The position numbers and the translations under genes were made by a program. DNA of 64,000 bases from Fragilariopsis cylindrus CCMP1102 (lineage: Eukaryota; Bacillariophyta; Bacillariophyceae; Bacillariales; Bacillariaceae), in assembly GCA_900095095.1 (NCBI GenBank), contig FMBT01000311.1, positions 248,001 to 312,000 on the forward strand. Reading direction: 5' to 3'. Positions 11,375 through 20,652 of this stretch are shown in pieces. Position 1 is the stretch's first letter, and each line of letters begins with the position of its first letter. The notes beneath the pieces are model-generated. The model made no database searches and was not told the origin of the DNA. It was given only the letters and a program-made list of their open reading frames with translations.

Positions 11375-13690
11375 TTAATACCCGACGGTATGTAGACATT
11401 CCATGAAAACATTAACATCGACGGATCCCTTACCCTTTCCATCAGGATCATCCGATGTGGTTCCCTGTTTAGCCATCTCCGCTACCATAAGCAATTGTTT
11501 AATTCCGATAGGTTTGCTTTTGATAGCTTTTGCGATTCCTCGTGCATCATCTTTACTCATGTGGGCAGCGACACGTAGTACCTCACAAACATCTTTGGGT
11601 TCATCTAGCAGTGGTACCGATTGAGCTACACCAAAAGCTTGAACTAAACCTAGATCTTCTAACAAATGTGGACTAGATGTAGTTCCTAGGACCATAAGAC
11701 GTCGTCCCTCATCTGGTGGGACCTTCTTGAGCAATACCAATAATGTTTGTAATACTGCATTTGAAAATCGTGGTCCGATCGGTACGTAATCAATTAAACG
11801 TTCGATGTCATCTAAAAATATAATAGATAACGGACTTTTATACGAATCCATGAACGCCTTATGGATCATCTGACATTTAGATGTGTCGGAATAACCGATC
11901 ATTTCATCTGCGGAAATCATCCTCACAAATGGAAAACCAGAATCGACTGCTAACTTGGCCGCGATTGCAGTCTTTCCTGACTGTGTCGGACCCTGTAACA
12001 ATACACTCATGAGAGGTGTCCGATCACTTGATCGGACCTGTTCGACTAACCGTTCCAAGGTCGACATCATCATATCGAAAGAATCACCGTAGGGGACGAA
12101 TCCATTACGATAAAACGCCTTGAGTTCTTGGGAATGAGCTCCAAATTTCGGTTCAACGTCATCAAGAGCCTGTTCAAAATCTGCGTATTGCAACATAAGA
12201 TTTTTTGTATCGGGTGCCTTATTAAGATCCTTTACGTCGAGACATCTTGCTAATGCAAAAGAACTAGCCGCCTTGACTAAACCTTCTAATTCAGCACCGG
12301 AAAAATTCTTTGCCTTTTCTGCAATAATAGGAATCTTTTTAACCGCCTCAGGTGTTATACGTTTCGCCTTTTGCATGTTTTTGGTATGGATATTAAGGAT
12401 CTGAAGCCGTCCCTTCAAGTCGGGTAAACCAATTTCGACATGTACCTCTAATCGACCTGGTCGTAATAATGCATCATCGATCATATCTTTGCGATTCGTC
12501 ATTCCAATTAATAAGATATTATTGAGAGAATCAACTCCATCAATTTTTGACAACAACTGATTAACGACTGAATCGGATACACCTGTCCCATCCTTTACTG
12601 AACCACGTTGTTTGCAAATTGCATCCATTTCGTCCATAATAACAATATGTAGCATACTATTATCACCCATTTCCAATTGTTCCTTTTCAGCATCCGCAAA
12701 CAATTCACGGATCTTTTCTTCCGATCCACCCACGAACTTGTTTAAGATTTCTGGTCCATTCACAATTTTTGGTTCCCGTGCATTTAATGCTTTACCAATT
12801 TGACGTGCAATTAATGTCTTACCACAACCGGGTGGTCCGAATAGTAACATACCACGTACATGATGGATGCCCATCTGTTGAATGATATGTGCCGGCCAGA
12901 TCCGTGAGGCGAAGGCACGACGAAAAATTTGATTAAATTCCGCATCCAATCCACCAATCCCTAATTTTTCAAAATCAAAATCACCAGTAAATAAATTAGT
13001 GGCACCACCTCCACCAGCTCCCTCCGCAATGTGATCACCTGTGAATTTTAATAATGCACCACCTTCCAATCTTGAAAATACAATAACAGTCGGTGCAAAT
13101 AATTGTCCAATTTTACTAGACGGTGGTGGTGCATCATCTTTTTCTTCTTCGTCACTTTTCTTTTTCTTTCTATTACTACCTCCTCCACCGGTATCCACGG
13201 TTGCCATACATTTTACCGTCAATTCCAGTTTCGTCCCCTCAAAGTCAATGGCCATAATACGTTTCGGTTCCATAATTTGTTCTTCCAATACCGTTAAAAC
13301 AGTTTGTGCTAATCGATCGGTATCAATTTCTTTTGGTTTTGCTTTCGGATCCGAACTTTTTTTCTTGGCTAATAAATCCACCGATATTTCCAGTGTCGCT
13401 AACGCAATATTCGTGGAGGGTACGTAGGGATTTAATTTAATGGTGGTACTTAATGATAAACTTAAAAATCGTCGCTGCAGTCCATTCATGGCCACTTGAT
13501 CATTCGGTACCTGCGGATGTGCCTCCACTTGATACGGATGTCCATTGACTTCGACCAGCATTGATTTACCAACAGGTATAGAATTTTTTTCATAATATCC
13601 AGCAATACCATTGACATTATCTTGTGAAATATAAATCTTATTCGTATAAGACAACCGATTGGACGGTAAGCTACCAACAGCGAGTTTCAT
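11375..13690 (-). CDS. NSF: N-ethylmaleimide-sensitive factor (NSF/Sec18) AAA+ ATPase
   Basis: This single-exon gene encodes 771 residues, close to the usual 740-760. NSF hexamers disassemble SNARE complexes after membrane fusion, with the alpha-SNAP adaptor. Residues 1-215 form the N domain, which carries a Lys/Asp-rich insert near 175. D1 has Walker A GPPGCGKT near residue 287, Walker B IVIMDEMDA and an arginine-finger region NRKDMIDDALLRPGRLEVH. D2 has a Walker A variant GPTQSGKT near 565 and Walker B IIFLDDIERL. The D1 sensor and second-region residues look intact, so it should be active. The ATG at 13690 (MKLAVGSLPSNRL) has no alternative nearby. The gene converges tail to tail with the large gene ending at 11210, leaving only about 165 bases between them. 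Confidence 0.97.
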   Translation of the reverse strand: MKLAVGSLPSNRLSYTNKIYISQDNVNGIAGYYEKNSIPVGKSMLVEVNGHPYQVEAHPQVPNDQVAMNGLQRRFLSLSLSTTIKLNPYVPSTNIALATLEISVDLLAKKKSSDPKAKPKEIDTDRLAQTVLTVLEEQIMEPKRIMAIDFEGTKLELTVKCMATVDTGGGGSNRKKKKSDEEEKDDAPPPSSKIGQLFAPTVIVFSRLEGGALLKFTGDHIAEGAGGGGATNLFTGDFDFEKLGIGGLDAEFNQIFRRAFASRIWPAHIIQQMGIHHVRGMLLFGPPGCGKTLIARQIGKALNAREPKIVNGPEILNKFVGGSEEKIRELFADAEKEQLEMGDNSMLHIVIMDEMDAICKQRGSVKDGTGVSDSVVNQLLSKIDGVDSLNNILLIGMTNRKDMIDDALLRPGRLEVHVEIGLPDLKGRLQILNIHTKNMQKAKRITPEAVKKIPIIAEKAKNFSGAELEGLVKAASSFALARCLDVKDLNKAPDTKNLMLQYADFEQALDDVEPKFGAHSQELKAFYRNGFVPYGDSFDMMMSTLERLVEQVRSSDRTPLMSVLLQGPTQSGKTAIAAKLAVDSGFPFVRMISADEMIGYSDTSKCQMIHKAFMDSYKSPLSIIFLDDIERLIDYVPIGPRFSNAVLQTLLVLLKKVPPDEGRRLMVLGTTSSPHLLEDLGLVQAFGVAQSVPLLDEPKDVCEVLRVAAHMSKDDARGIAKAIKSKPIGIKQLLMVAEMAKQGTTSDDPDGKGKGSVDVNVFMECLHTVGY

Positions 13691-14838
13691 TTTTTATTTT
13701 ATTTTTATGAATAAATTATAATAAATTAGTTTTATGATGGGGGATGTCCGTGTCAGTGCCGATGGTGGAAATGCGTTTGGAATTTGAAGAAAATAGAACT
13801 ACTCTCACGATCTACGACCGGTTAGATTGATTTCCTTGCTCTAATTTGTTGTTGAATGGGGCGACGTTGTGTACTACTTGTTGTGTTTGTCTTTTGCAAT
13901 GCATCAAAATTCTTGTTGTGCCTACATATGTGCCAGTAACATAACCATTGGTCACAATAAATCAAGCAAACGGACACTACAGTAACTAGCTAAATACGTA
14001 ATTTGAAGTCGAATCGTGGTGTTTGACTCACTTGATTCGATTGATTCAATCTGAATGAAGTTTCAAATTATTTAGGGCGGTCTTTTTGCGTACTTACAGT
14101 ATTTTCTGCTTCGCTTCGCTCTACTTTCTCAACTAACTATAACTGCTAACGGCTTTACGTGATGCTGATGCAAATTAAGTTGAACCAAATCAAGTCAAAT
14201 CAATTCTTTTGGATGAACTGATGATCGATCAATAGGAATGCAGTGGCTCAGTATGCTGAATATGGATCATCAAAAATAATGCTAAAAACAATCGGTTGGG
14301 ATAGATTCGTACTTCGGCAGCGTAGTCGCAGTCGTCGGTGCTTTTGCGTTGGGTGTAACATATGTTGAAAAACGACAACAACATAAACGCACACGTGTAT
14401 AGGGTTTGTAATAAGTGTCAAGGAAGGAGAAGAAATGGAATGGAATATGAAACAAAAGACATTCATCAATATGGACAGAATTATCAGATATGTTAAAAGG
14501 CCCGAGGTATACATAACTAAAGTATATTATTACATTCCGAAACTCTCGACAGCTTGCTTTTTGCATGTACGTCGAAAGTTGATTCAGTTTGAGAGTTGGG
14601 AAAGTATTGCAGAAACGAAGATATGCCATAAAAATATTGGACGTATATGGGTGATGTAATGCCATCTAATCCAGATGGTTCACCGAAGGGGCAAGTCTCT
14701 CCGTGAAGTTTTTCATCTGCATTATAGAAAGATAAAACAAAAATGTCAGGTTTTATTTTACCTTATAACAGTCGCCGATTTTAAGAATATGTATATGTTC
14801 AAAAATGTGCTGCATTATAAGGATTTGTAATCTAGTGA
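13691..14838. other. Intergenic region, no supported gene
   Basis: This is AT-rich DNA between the NSF start and the BTB-gene end. Open frames at 14248-14665 have no recognisable composition or domain. Two adjacent small hairpins (14662-14707) are the only structure noticed. Confidence 0.6.
14662..14707 (+). other. Two adjacent hairpins
   Basis: A perfect 6-base stem (ccatct/agatgg, 5-base loop) at 14662-14678 is followed at once by a second hairpin closed by ttcac/gtgaa (14679-14707). The second loop contains cgaaggggcaag. No function is assigned. Confidence 0.4.
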
Positions 14839-16269
14839 TTATAGTTTATCATTGATGCAGTTATAAAATATATCCTTCGGTGCTACTGCTACAACAGCTG
14901 TTATTCCAAGGAATTTTATCACAGTTGAAAAGAACCCTCTTCGTTCTTGATCATTGTTCTGTTGTTCCTGTAGTGATGTGTTTAGAGCACAATACTTCAC
15001 TTTTTCTGTTTTGAGTTTAGTTTCGACTTTCTTTAGTCGATCCTTTTTTGCTTCTATTTGAGCACGATACTTTTCTTTATCTGTTTTAAGTTTATCTTCG
15101 ACTTTCTTTAGTCGGTCCGTTTTTGCTTCTATTTGCTGACTGAGCGTTGTTCTCTCCTCGCCATACGAATCTAGAGTCCTATTCAAGTACGTCCCCATTA
15201 CATGAGGTAATGAATACATAGTCTCAGTTGCTCGCTGACGCAATTTTTCTCTGTATTCTTTTCCGTTGTTCGGTTCTAATTCTTCTTCAATCAAACTTTC
15301 AACGCATCGTTCTTGAAGATTTGTTAATTTTGGCAATTTTGAGTCGCTATCGTCGCTAAAAGGAGCCTCGGGACAACCGTATTTTTGTTCCTCTTTCAAT
15401 AGAACTAACGCGGCATTTGCATCTACGTAGGGTAACACATTTTCGTCAGTCAACCTTTGGAAAGAATTAGAATCTATGGCTGATGACTTGTTGTTATTTA
15501 CTAGAAAGTTGGCAACACTCTCGCTCCAATACTTGCTACAACTTTTCAATGGGTTATTAATAAAAAATACAACATTAAGCCACAACGGAAGGTCAGCAAT
15601 TACAGCAAGCTGCGTCCAACGCAAAAGCAAAATCTTATCCAGGGAGCATTCTCTAGAGATAAGAGTTTGAGCACGCTCCACATTCAAACCAGCTGCTCGA
15701 AATTCAATGACATCCGCATACAGGAGATGCAATTTCGTTGGCGATGCCATTTCCTTTATAAGATTTTCTGAATAAATTATTACTTGAGATTCAAAGTCGT
15801 CTTCCATTTGAAAATAATCACACAAAAATAGTAACGGTATCGGTGACAGTGACGTCCCATTTAAGTCAAAATTCTCGAGGTAACAATAATGAAGTAGTGC
15901 TTCAAATGCTTTTTTTATCAAACCAAACGATTTATCAGAAATGGTCGATGGGAGATCGATGAAGCTGTGTTGGGTTTTAGATTCCGAAAATGCACCACCG
16001 GACGACGACGACAAGTCAGTACGACCATCATCATTATTACTAAAAACAGCAACAGAGTTAGACAATTTGAATACTCTATTAAAATATTCACTCTGAGTTC
16101 CGAGCAGATTACGATGCACATAGAACGTTACTGCCAACGACGATGTTCCCTTTTGTACCGTCTGCGACGACTGATTGGGCTTCCCCTTTTTTGCTAAGGT
16201 TATTCTCCAATCACTAAAATCTGGTGCTTCACCTGGTTCTTTCGACCATTGAACCCTTTTCCTTTTCAT
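14839..16269 (-). CDS. BTB/POZ-domain protein with C-terminal coiled coil
   Basis: The protein has 476 residues from the ATG at 16269 (MKRKRVQWSKEPG); further upstream the frame offers only TTG. Residues 30-165 form a BTB/POZ fold. It shows the typical FYVHRNLLGTQSEYFNRVF segment, then after a Ser/Asp insert SFIDLPSTISDKSF and EALLHYCYLENFDL. A BACK-like helical stretch with paired Leu-rich helices follows. BTB domains dimerise and often recruit cullin-3 ubiquitin ligases; whether this one does is not visible. Residues about 385-445 hold a 28-residue coiled-coil unit present twice (QIEAKTDRLKKVEDKLKTDK, then QIEAKKDRLKKVETKLKTEK). A short hydrophobic segment (FFSTVIKFLGITAVVAVAP) near the end could anchor it to a membrane. 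BTB proteins of this type are numerous in diatoms. Confidence 0.8.
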   Translation of the reverse strand: MKRKRVQWSKEPGEAPDFSDWRITLAKKGKPNQSSQTVQKGTSSLAVTFYVHRNLLGTQSEYFNRVFKLSNSVAVFSNNDDGRTDLSSSSGGAFSESKTQHSFIDLPSTISDKSFGLIKKAFEALLHYCYLENFDLNGTSLSPIPLLFLCDYFQMEDDFESQVIIYSENLIKEMASPTKLHLLYADVIEFRAAGLNVERAQTLISRECSLDKILLLRWTQLAVIADLPLWLNVVFFINNPLKSCSKYWSESVANFLVNNNKSSAIDSNSFQRLTDENVLPYVDANAALVLLKEEQKYGCPEAPFSDDSDSKLPKLTNLQERCVESLIEEELEPNNGKEYREKLRQRATETMYSLPHVMGTYLNRTLDSYGEERTTLSQQIEAKTDRLKKVEDKLKTDKEKYRAQIEAKKDRLKKVETKLKTEKVKYCALNTSLQEQQNNDQERRGFFSTVIKFLGITAVVAVAPKDIFYNCINDKL

Positions 16270-16513
16270 GGTGCTGCTGTTGGTGTTTGCGTTGGTGCCT
16301 AGAAATGGCAGCAATATTCGAAGTGCTGGTGTGCTACAAAAAAAAATTTTATTAAGAGAATTTTAAGTTTTAAGGTGTATTTTCGTGCGTGAAGTCGTGG
16401 GTAAGTAACGTTACTGCTAAAATCAAATATCTTTTTAAAGAAATGCAAAGTAGCTAATTATTGGGATTGTCAAAGATCACATTTTTCTATGTGAAGTCCA
16501 TTCGATTATAAAA

Positions 16514-16569
16514 CAATCTGCACTGCAAAGACTTTACCGATCAATCTGCACTGCAAAGACTTTACCGAT
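16514..16569 (+). repeat. Perfect 28-base tandem duplication
   Basis: The unit caatctgcactgcaaagact plus ttaccgat occurs twice head to tail with no mismatch, so the duplication is recent. It lies upstream of the BTB gene, roughly 250 bases before its ATG in the minus direction. Confidence 0.9.
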
Positions 16570-16776
16570 CAAACAAGGCAGGAAACTCTATAATAACTAC
16601 ATGTCATTTGGAAAATAAATTGATGTTTTAATACTAAGAAGAGTATATTATGATAGAATTAGAAACAATATGGTCTTTCCTATATTCATGCTTATCCTAT
16701 TGTAGTCTTAACGTAATTCATTCGTAATTTTAAGAATGGTTATTATGGTAACATCGGTGTCGAAGTTGGTTGGTGA

Positions 16777-17156
16777 TCATGGTGAGCATATTGTCGCTGC
16801 TACTGCTGCAAATTTCCCCTTCGATGTCGTCGACGTCATCGGTTCACTTAGTTGTTTACCTGTTCGTTGTTGTCGTCTTCCTCTTCTTCCAGTTGTTCGA
16901 CGTGTAGCACCAGTGGCGGTGGTTTCAATTGTATCAATAGAAGTATCATTAATATCATTGCTATTAACTTCGTCACTACTAGCAATATCGTTCGTTGGCG
17001 ACGACGACGACGACGATGGTGACGAACAGCACGCTATTTTTCTGAATAAATAACTCGAGGCAAACGTGACAAATGATGGAATCGTCGACGAGAATGAGAA
17101 CGGCGACGACGACTGTCGTTGTTCTTGTCGATACTGCTATTCATTGCCATTGTCAT
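16777..17156 (-). CDS. Possible small Ser/Arg-rich gene, structure unresolved
   Basis: Two overlapping minus-strand frames have codon use like the surrounding genes. Frame A runs from ATG 17156 to a stop at 17034 and gives 40 residues (MTMAMNSSIDKNNDSRRRR start, basic). Frame B is open from about 17130 to a stop at 16777. It encodes Ser-, Thr- and Arg-rich sequence (SSPTNDIASSDEVNSNDIND, later GRRGRRQQRTGKQ) but has no early Met. An intron joining A to B could make one basic protein, but no clean donor was found. The domain content is unknown, and it could equally be non-coding trinucleotide-rich DNA. Confidence 0.25.
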
Positions 17157-17394
17157 TATTGTCATTGTCAACGTCTTTATTAAGAAACGGAAAATTTTAC
17201 CACTACATCTTTATAGCTACTAGATGCAATCCGATTTATGTCATATAGATGTGAGAGAACCATTCCCGTTGCATCAAATCAAAAGAACGTTCCCGTGAGG
17301 CGCAATTATTTTGCATGCTGGACCGGCTTGAGGAACTATTTCGGTCTCCAATTTTTTTTCAATCATAATATCACCAAGGGAACATTTATAATAT

Positions 17395-19975
17395 TTATTT
17401 GTATTTATTTGCAGATTGTTCCTCATCTAACGACATATCGATTAATCTCCAACTAGCTGGAAACTCTCTGGCATAAAATTGCTTTTTTATTGGAAAGAAT
17501 TTTCGCATATGATCGAAACGATCCGGCATAGCGTAATAATACGATGGGATGATCCCTTCCTCGTATCCAGGTAATTTGTGATCGTCGGTATGATACCCAC
17601 GTAGCCGATTGATATATCCGGTGAACTACAAAAGCATGATTAGTATTGTGAGAAGAGAGAGCGGCGAAGAAAAATATAGAATAGGAAATTAATAAAACAA
17701 TAACAAGACAAATTGTATTCAAGTTTAGATCGCTTACAGTAGAGAACCAACAACCGAAAAAGGCCTTCCCCCGACTTGCAACTAACTGATCGATCATGCC
17801 GTAGTAGTTAGCTGTAGTTGTTTGTTCGAAGTCGTAATTTTGAGAAAGAGAGAGAGAAGAATGTAAACGAGAATGATGAGATTGACTGATCCATATTTTT
17901 ACGCCATAAAGCACGACGATGACGTCAAACCAAATGTATCCCATGCGACACCACGAAGACAAAAATAAGGTACAAAAAGGAGAAAACTTACTATTCACTC
18001 CTTCTAATTCCGTTTTGAAATCATCTACAAAGACGACATCGGCATATTGATCTATGATGGCTTTGAAGAATGATTTATCTCGTTCATCTGTAGCTATAAA
18101 AAGTGTCGTACCATCATCTAATACCTTTTTCAATTGTTCAACGATTTGAGAACCATCAACTCTTGTTTCTTTATATTGGAAATCTCCACGCCGGATATGA
18201 ATGGTATCAAAGTCATTTGATTTACCATCAGTACGATCCAAAACACGTTTTCGTAATGATGATACGATTCGTGCTGCAGCACATTGTAGTTCATCGATGT
18301 ATCGGACATGATCTCTCACAAATCGTTTCATCCATAAATCCTGCTTCCAATCTTGAAAGAATAAGAAGGCATAAAAATGTACCAGTAAACGACTTTCGTC
18401 GCCATCAGGAGTTTTCACCCCAACAGGAAAATGTATCCATTGTTTATTTTGTATTTCAGGTGTGTACACACACAGTCTTTTACGTTCTGCATTCATTTCT
18501 TTAAGACGTTCTATAGGTGATGCATCAACAGGATTCGGTTTTCCAATGTATTCTTCATAATGTGGAAATCCACCCTCCGACTGTAAGATCTGATCCGGTA
18601 GTGCTTCAAGTTCCTTCGCATCGGTTTCTGTATTACTTTTTGGGAATGCCGCTATATAATACAAAAGGACGATTGATTCAATTATTAGATACGGGGTCAA
18701 TGTCAAATGAAAAAGAAACTGCACACGCACAAAAGCACAAAGAAAACATCTCTTACCTAAACAATTATCTGGATCCCAATGTGATAGATTTTCACCACTG
18801 AATTCACGTAACCACATTTTTAATTCACGCATTTCATTTTGTGGTGCACCATCCCAATCTGTTCTCATATTTGGTGGATGAATTGGTTTACTATCATTAT
18901 TCGGATCAATAACTTTACCTTCCAAGCATTGTTCTAAAAATTCTGTCATTGATATTATATTCAAACCGATATGTTCTGCACTAATACTTTCCATATGAAA
19001 AAAATGATTATAACTAAATTTATTCCTTTGTGTATCGCCTGATTTATCAATCAAATACATACCCTGATGAGGTGGAAGGACTAGTGTCCGACCCGTAGCA
19101 AATGACATTGCCAATACAGTTTCAAATGCCATACGTATGTTATTGAATCCACCATGGTCCGATTCGAATGTTAAGAATTGTGTAATCGATTGTACCTCGT
19201 TATTGTTATTGTTATCGGGATGTTCAAGATGGAATGGACTCATATGTAATGAATCTGATGGGATATCTTCCCAATAGACCATTTCTTCAGCTTCCTCATT
19301 CGAAGGTCCACCGTATTTTTCACAACTTAAATTTGCAATTTTGTGCTGTTGCTGTTGCTGTTGTTGTTTTCCGCCATTGTGAAGTTTCATAACAACCTCA
19401 TCCTTCGATTCATCGACTTCTTCTGAACCCTCCTTATCAGGTGTTTCTTCGTCATCGTCATCGTCATCGTCCTTCCGATCGACTTCTTCTGAATCCTCCT
19501 TATCAGGTGACGCATCTGCAGCCTCGTCATCGTCCTTCCCATCGTCATCGTCGTCGTCTTTCCCATCGTCGTCGTTCTTCCCATCGTTTTCTTTATCGTC
19601 ATCATCGTCGCCGCCGCCTTTAGTTGGAACGTCCGTTTTTATTTCCTTTATTGTTCGTATTTTATTTTTATTGCTACTACTAGTACGGAAATCCTTTAAT
19701 ACGGAACCTATCACACTAGGCTCTTTATGGACCGAATGGGCGTAACGGTTATTTAATATCATTGACAATGATGCAAATACAAACAAAATGATTAAGAAAT
19801 ATTTTGTTAGGAACGAACCCCCACTTCCTGCAACTTTTTTTTTATTAACGACGTTTTCGTTTTCGTTTTTTTCAATATCGTTCTTATTGCTGCTGCTGTT
19901 CTTCTTTTTATTATCAATACCACTGCTCATCTTTCCCTGCACTGCTACTATTGCAGCTCCCGCCGGTTTTACCAT
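17395..19975 (-). CDS. Golgi-type GDP-fucose protein O-fucosyltransferase family protein
   Basis: Four exons (19975..18757, 18651..17992, 17811..17738, 17625..17395) give 727 residues. All introns are GT-AG, and splicing restores conserved motifs. The protein is a type II membrane protein: a basic cytosolic tail of about 55 residues, one transmembrane helix at 57-75 (YFLIILFVFASLSMILNN), then a long Asp/Lys/Glu-rich stem. The catalytic region starts near 245 with FLTFESDHGGFNNIRMAFE and GRTLVLPPHQGMYL, the donor-binding start of the O-FucT fold. HIRRGDF is the usual R-containing motif. The end reads YYGMIDQLVASRGKAFFG then CWFST|FTGYINRLRGYH, with the last join spanning an intron. It probably transfers fucose or a related sugar in the Golgi lumen; the acceptor is unknown. 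Exons 3 and 4 were found from motif continuity, and the stop is at 17395. Confidence 0.88.
17812..17991 (-). other. Second in-frame, stop-free intron of the O-FucT gene
   Basis: This intron is 180 bases (gtaagt...actacag), again a multiple of three without an in-frame stop. Splicing joins EGVN to TNYYGMIDQLV, the expected family sequence, so removal is the normal state. Confidence 0.75.
18652..18756 (-). other. In-frame, stop-free intron of the O-FucT gene
   Basis: This intron is 105 bases, with donor TTAG|gtaaga and acceptor tatatag. It is a multiple of three with no in-frame stop. Retention would insert 35 mostly hydrophobic residues after DNCL. The splice site gives the smooth reading DNCLAAFPKSN. 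Confidence 0.7.
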
Positions 19976-20652
19976 CTTAGATTAATTATAGCAGTAGTGC
20001 TTATAGTATATTTACTTTTGTCTCTTCTATTTTTGTCTTTTATGCATTGTCAAATGTCAATTGTCATTTAAAATAAATAATGTCCTCTCTCCTATTTTGA
20101 AAAGATGAAAAAAGGATTGATTCTTGATTCGGGTTGAAAAAAGATTCGGGGGTAGAACTGACAATGAAAGTCTGTTTGCTTTTCAAGCAGCAAAGTTGCC
20201 ATTTTAATTCCGCGCGCGCGTATGTCGTGAATCGCGGACACTCCTGAGATTGACTTACTAAGTACTGTAGTATAGGAGGTTGAATTGACCGTTAATTGTT
20301 GCTCTTCAAACACCTATGTGTTACCCAACGGCTTAAGTACATCCAAATCGAACTCACATGATGCTCATTTCTGCTTCGGTTGTACCACGACTTGGTTTCA
20401 CAGCGAATATTCTGAAGCTTACGACTTCAACTGAAATCTATCACTTCAAACTCATAAGAATACCGTAACTCTTCTACGGTATGTTGCGAGAGAGAAACAG
20501 AGAGAGAATTGTTCAAATATTGCTTTAACCACACCTAAAGCAATATTTGAATAATTCTCTCTCTCTCTACGCACATCAATAAAAAAGCCCACAAAAACAA
20601 ACCTATAACAATAGGAACAGCAACAAAAAAACAAATAGAAATAGAAAACAAG
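19976..20652. other. Divergent promoter region
   Basis: The region lies between the O-FucT start (minus) and the Atg22-like start (plus). It contains a GC alternation (gcgcgcgcg near 20212-20220), a short hairpin (20461-20480) and the long inverted repeat listed next. Confidence 0.6.
20499..20564 (+). repeat. Long near-perfect inverted repeat (hairpin)
   Basis: Arms 20499-20527 and 20536-20564 pair over 29 bases with one G-T wobble and an 8-base loop. The arms contain a GA/CT run followed by caaatattgcttta. The hairpin lies about 90 bases upstream of the next gene's ATG, so it may fall in its 5' UTR, or it may be a small mobile-element remnant. Confidence 0.8.

Noticed and set aside
14282-14665. 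127-residue minus-strand frame upstream of NSF
   Set aside because: No domain or sensible codon pattern; Cys/Tyr/Phe-rich translation typical of random AT-rich DNA.
14662-14720. Resemblance of the second hairpin loop to the glycine riboswitch core
   Set aside because: Only the ccgaaggggcaa-like part matches. The partner ctctcagg...aaaaggac half is missing, and no glycine-related gene follows; such riboswitches are bacterial.
16736-17053. 105-residue plus-strand frame
   Set aside because: Its Asp run is the complement of a Ser run in the better-looking minus-strand frame.
20092-20313. 73-residue minus-strand frame between the O-FucT and Atg22-like genes
   Set aside because: No domain, ordinary intergenic composition; it spans a GC alternation.
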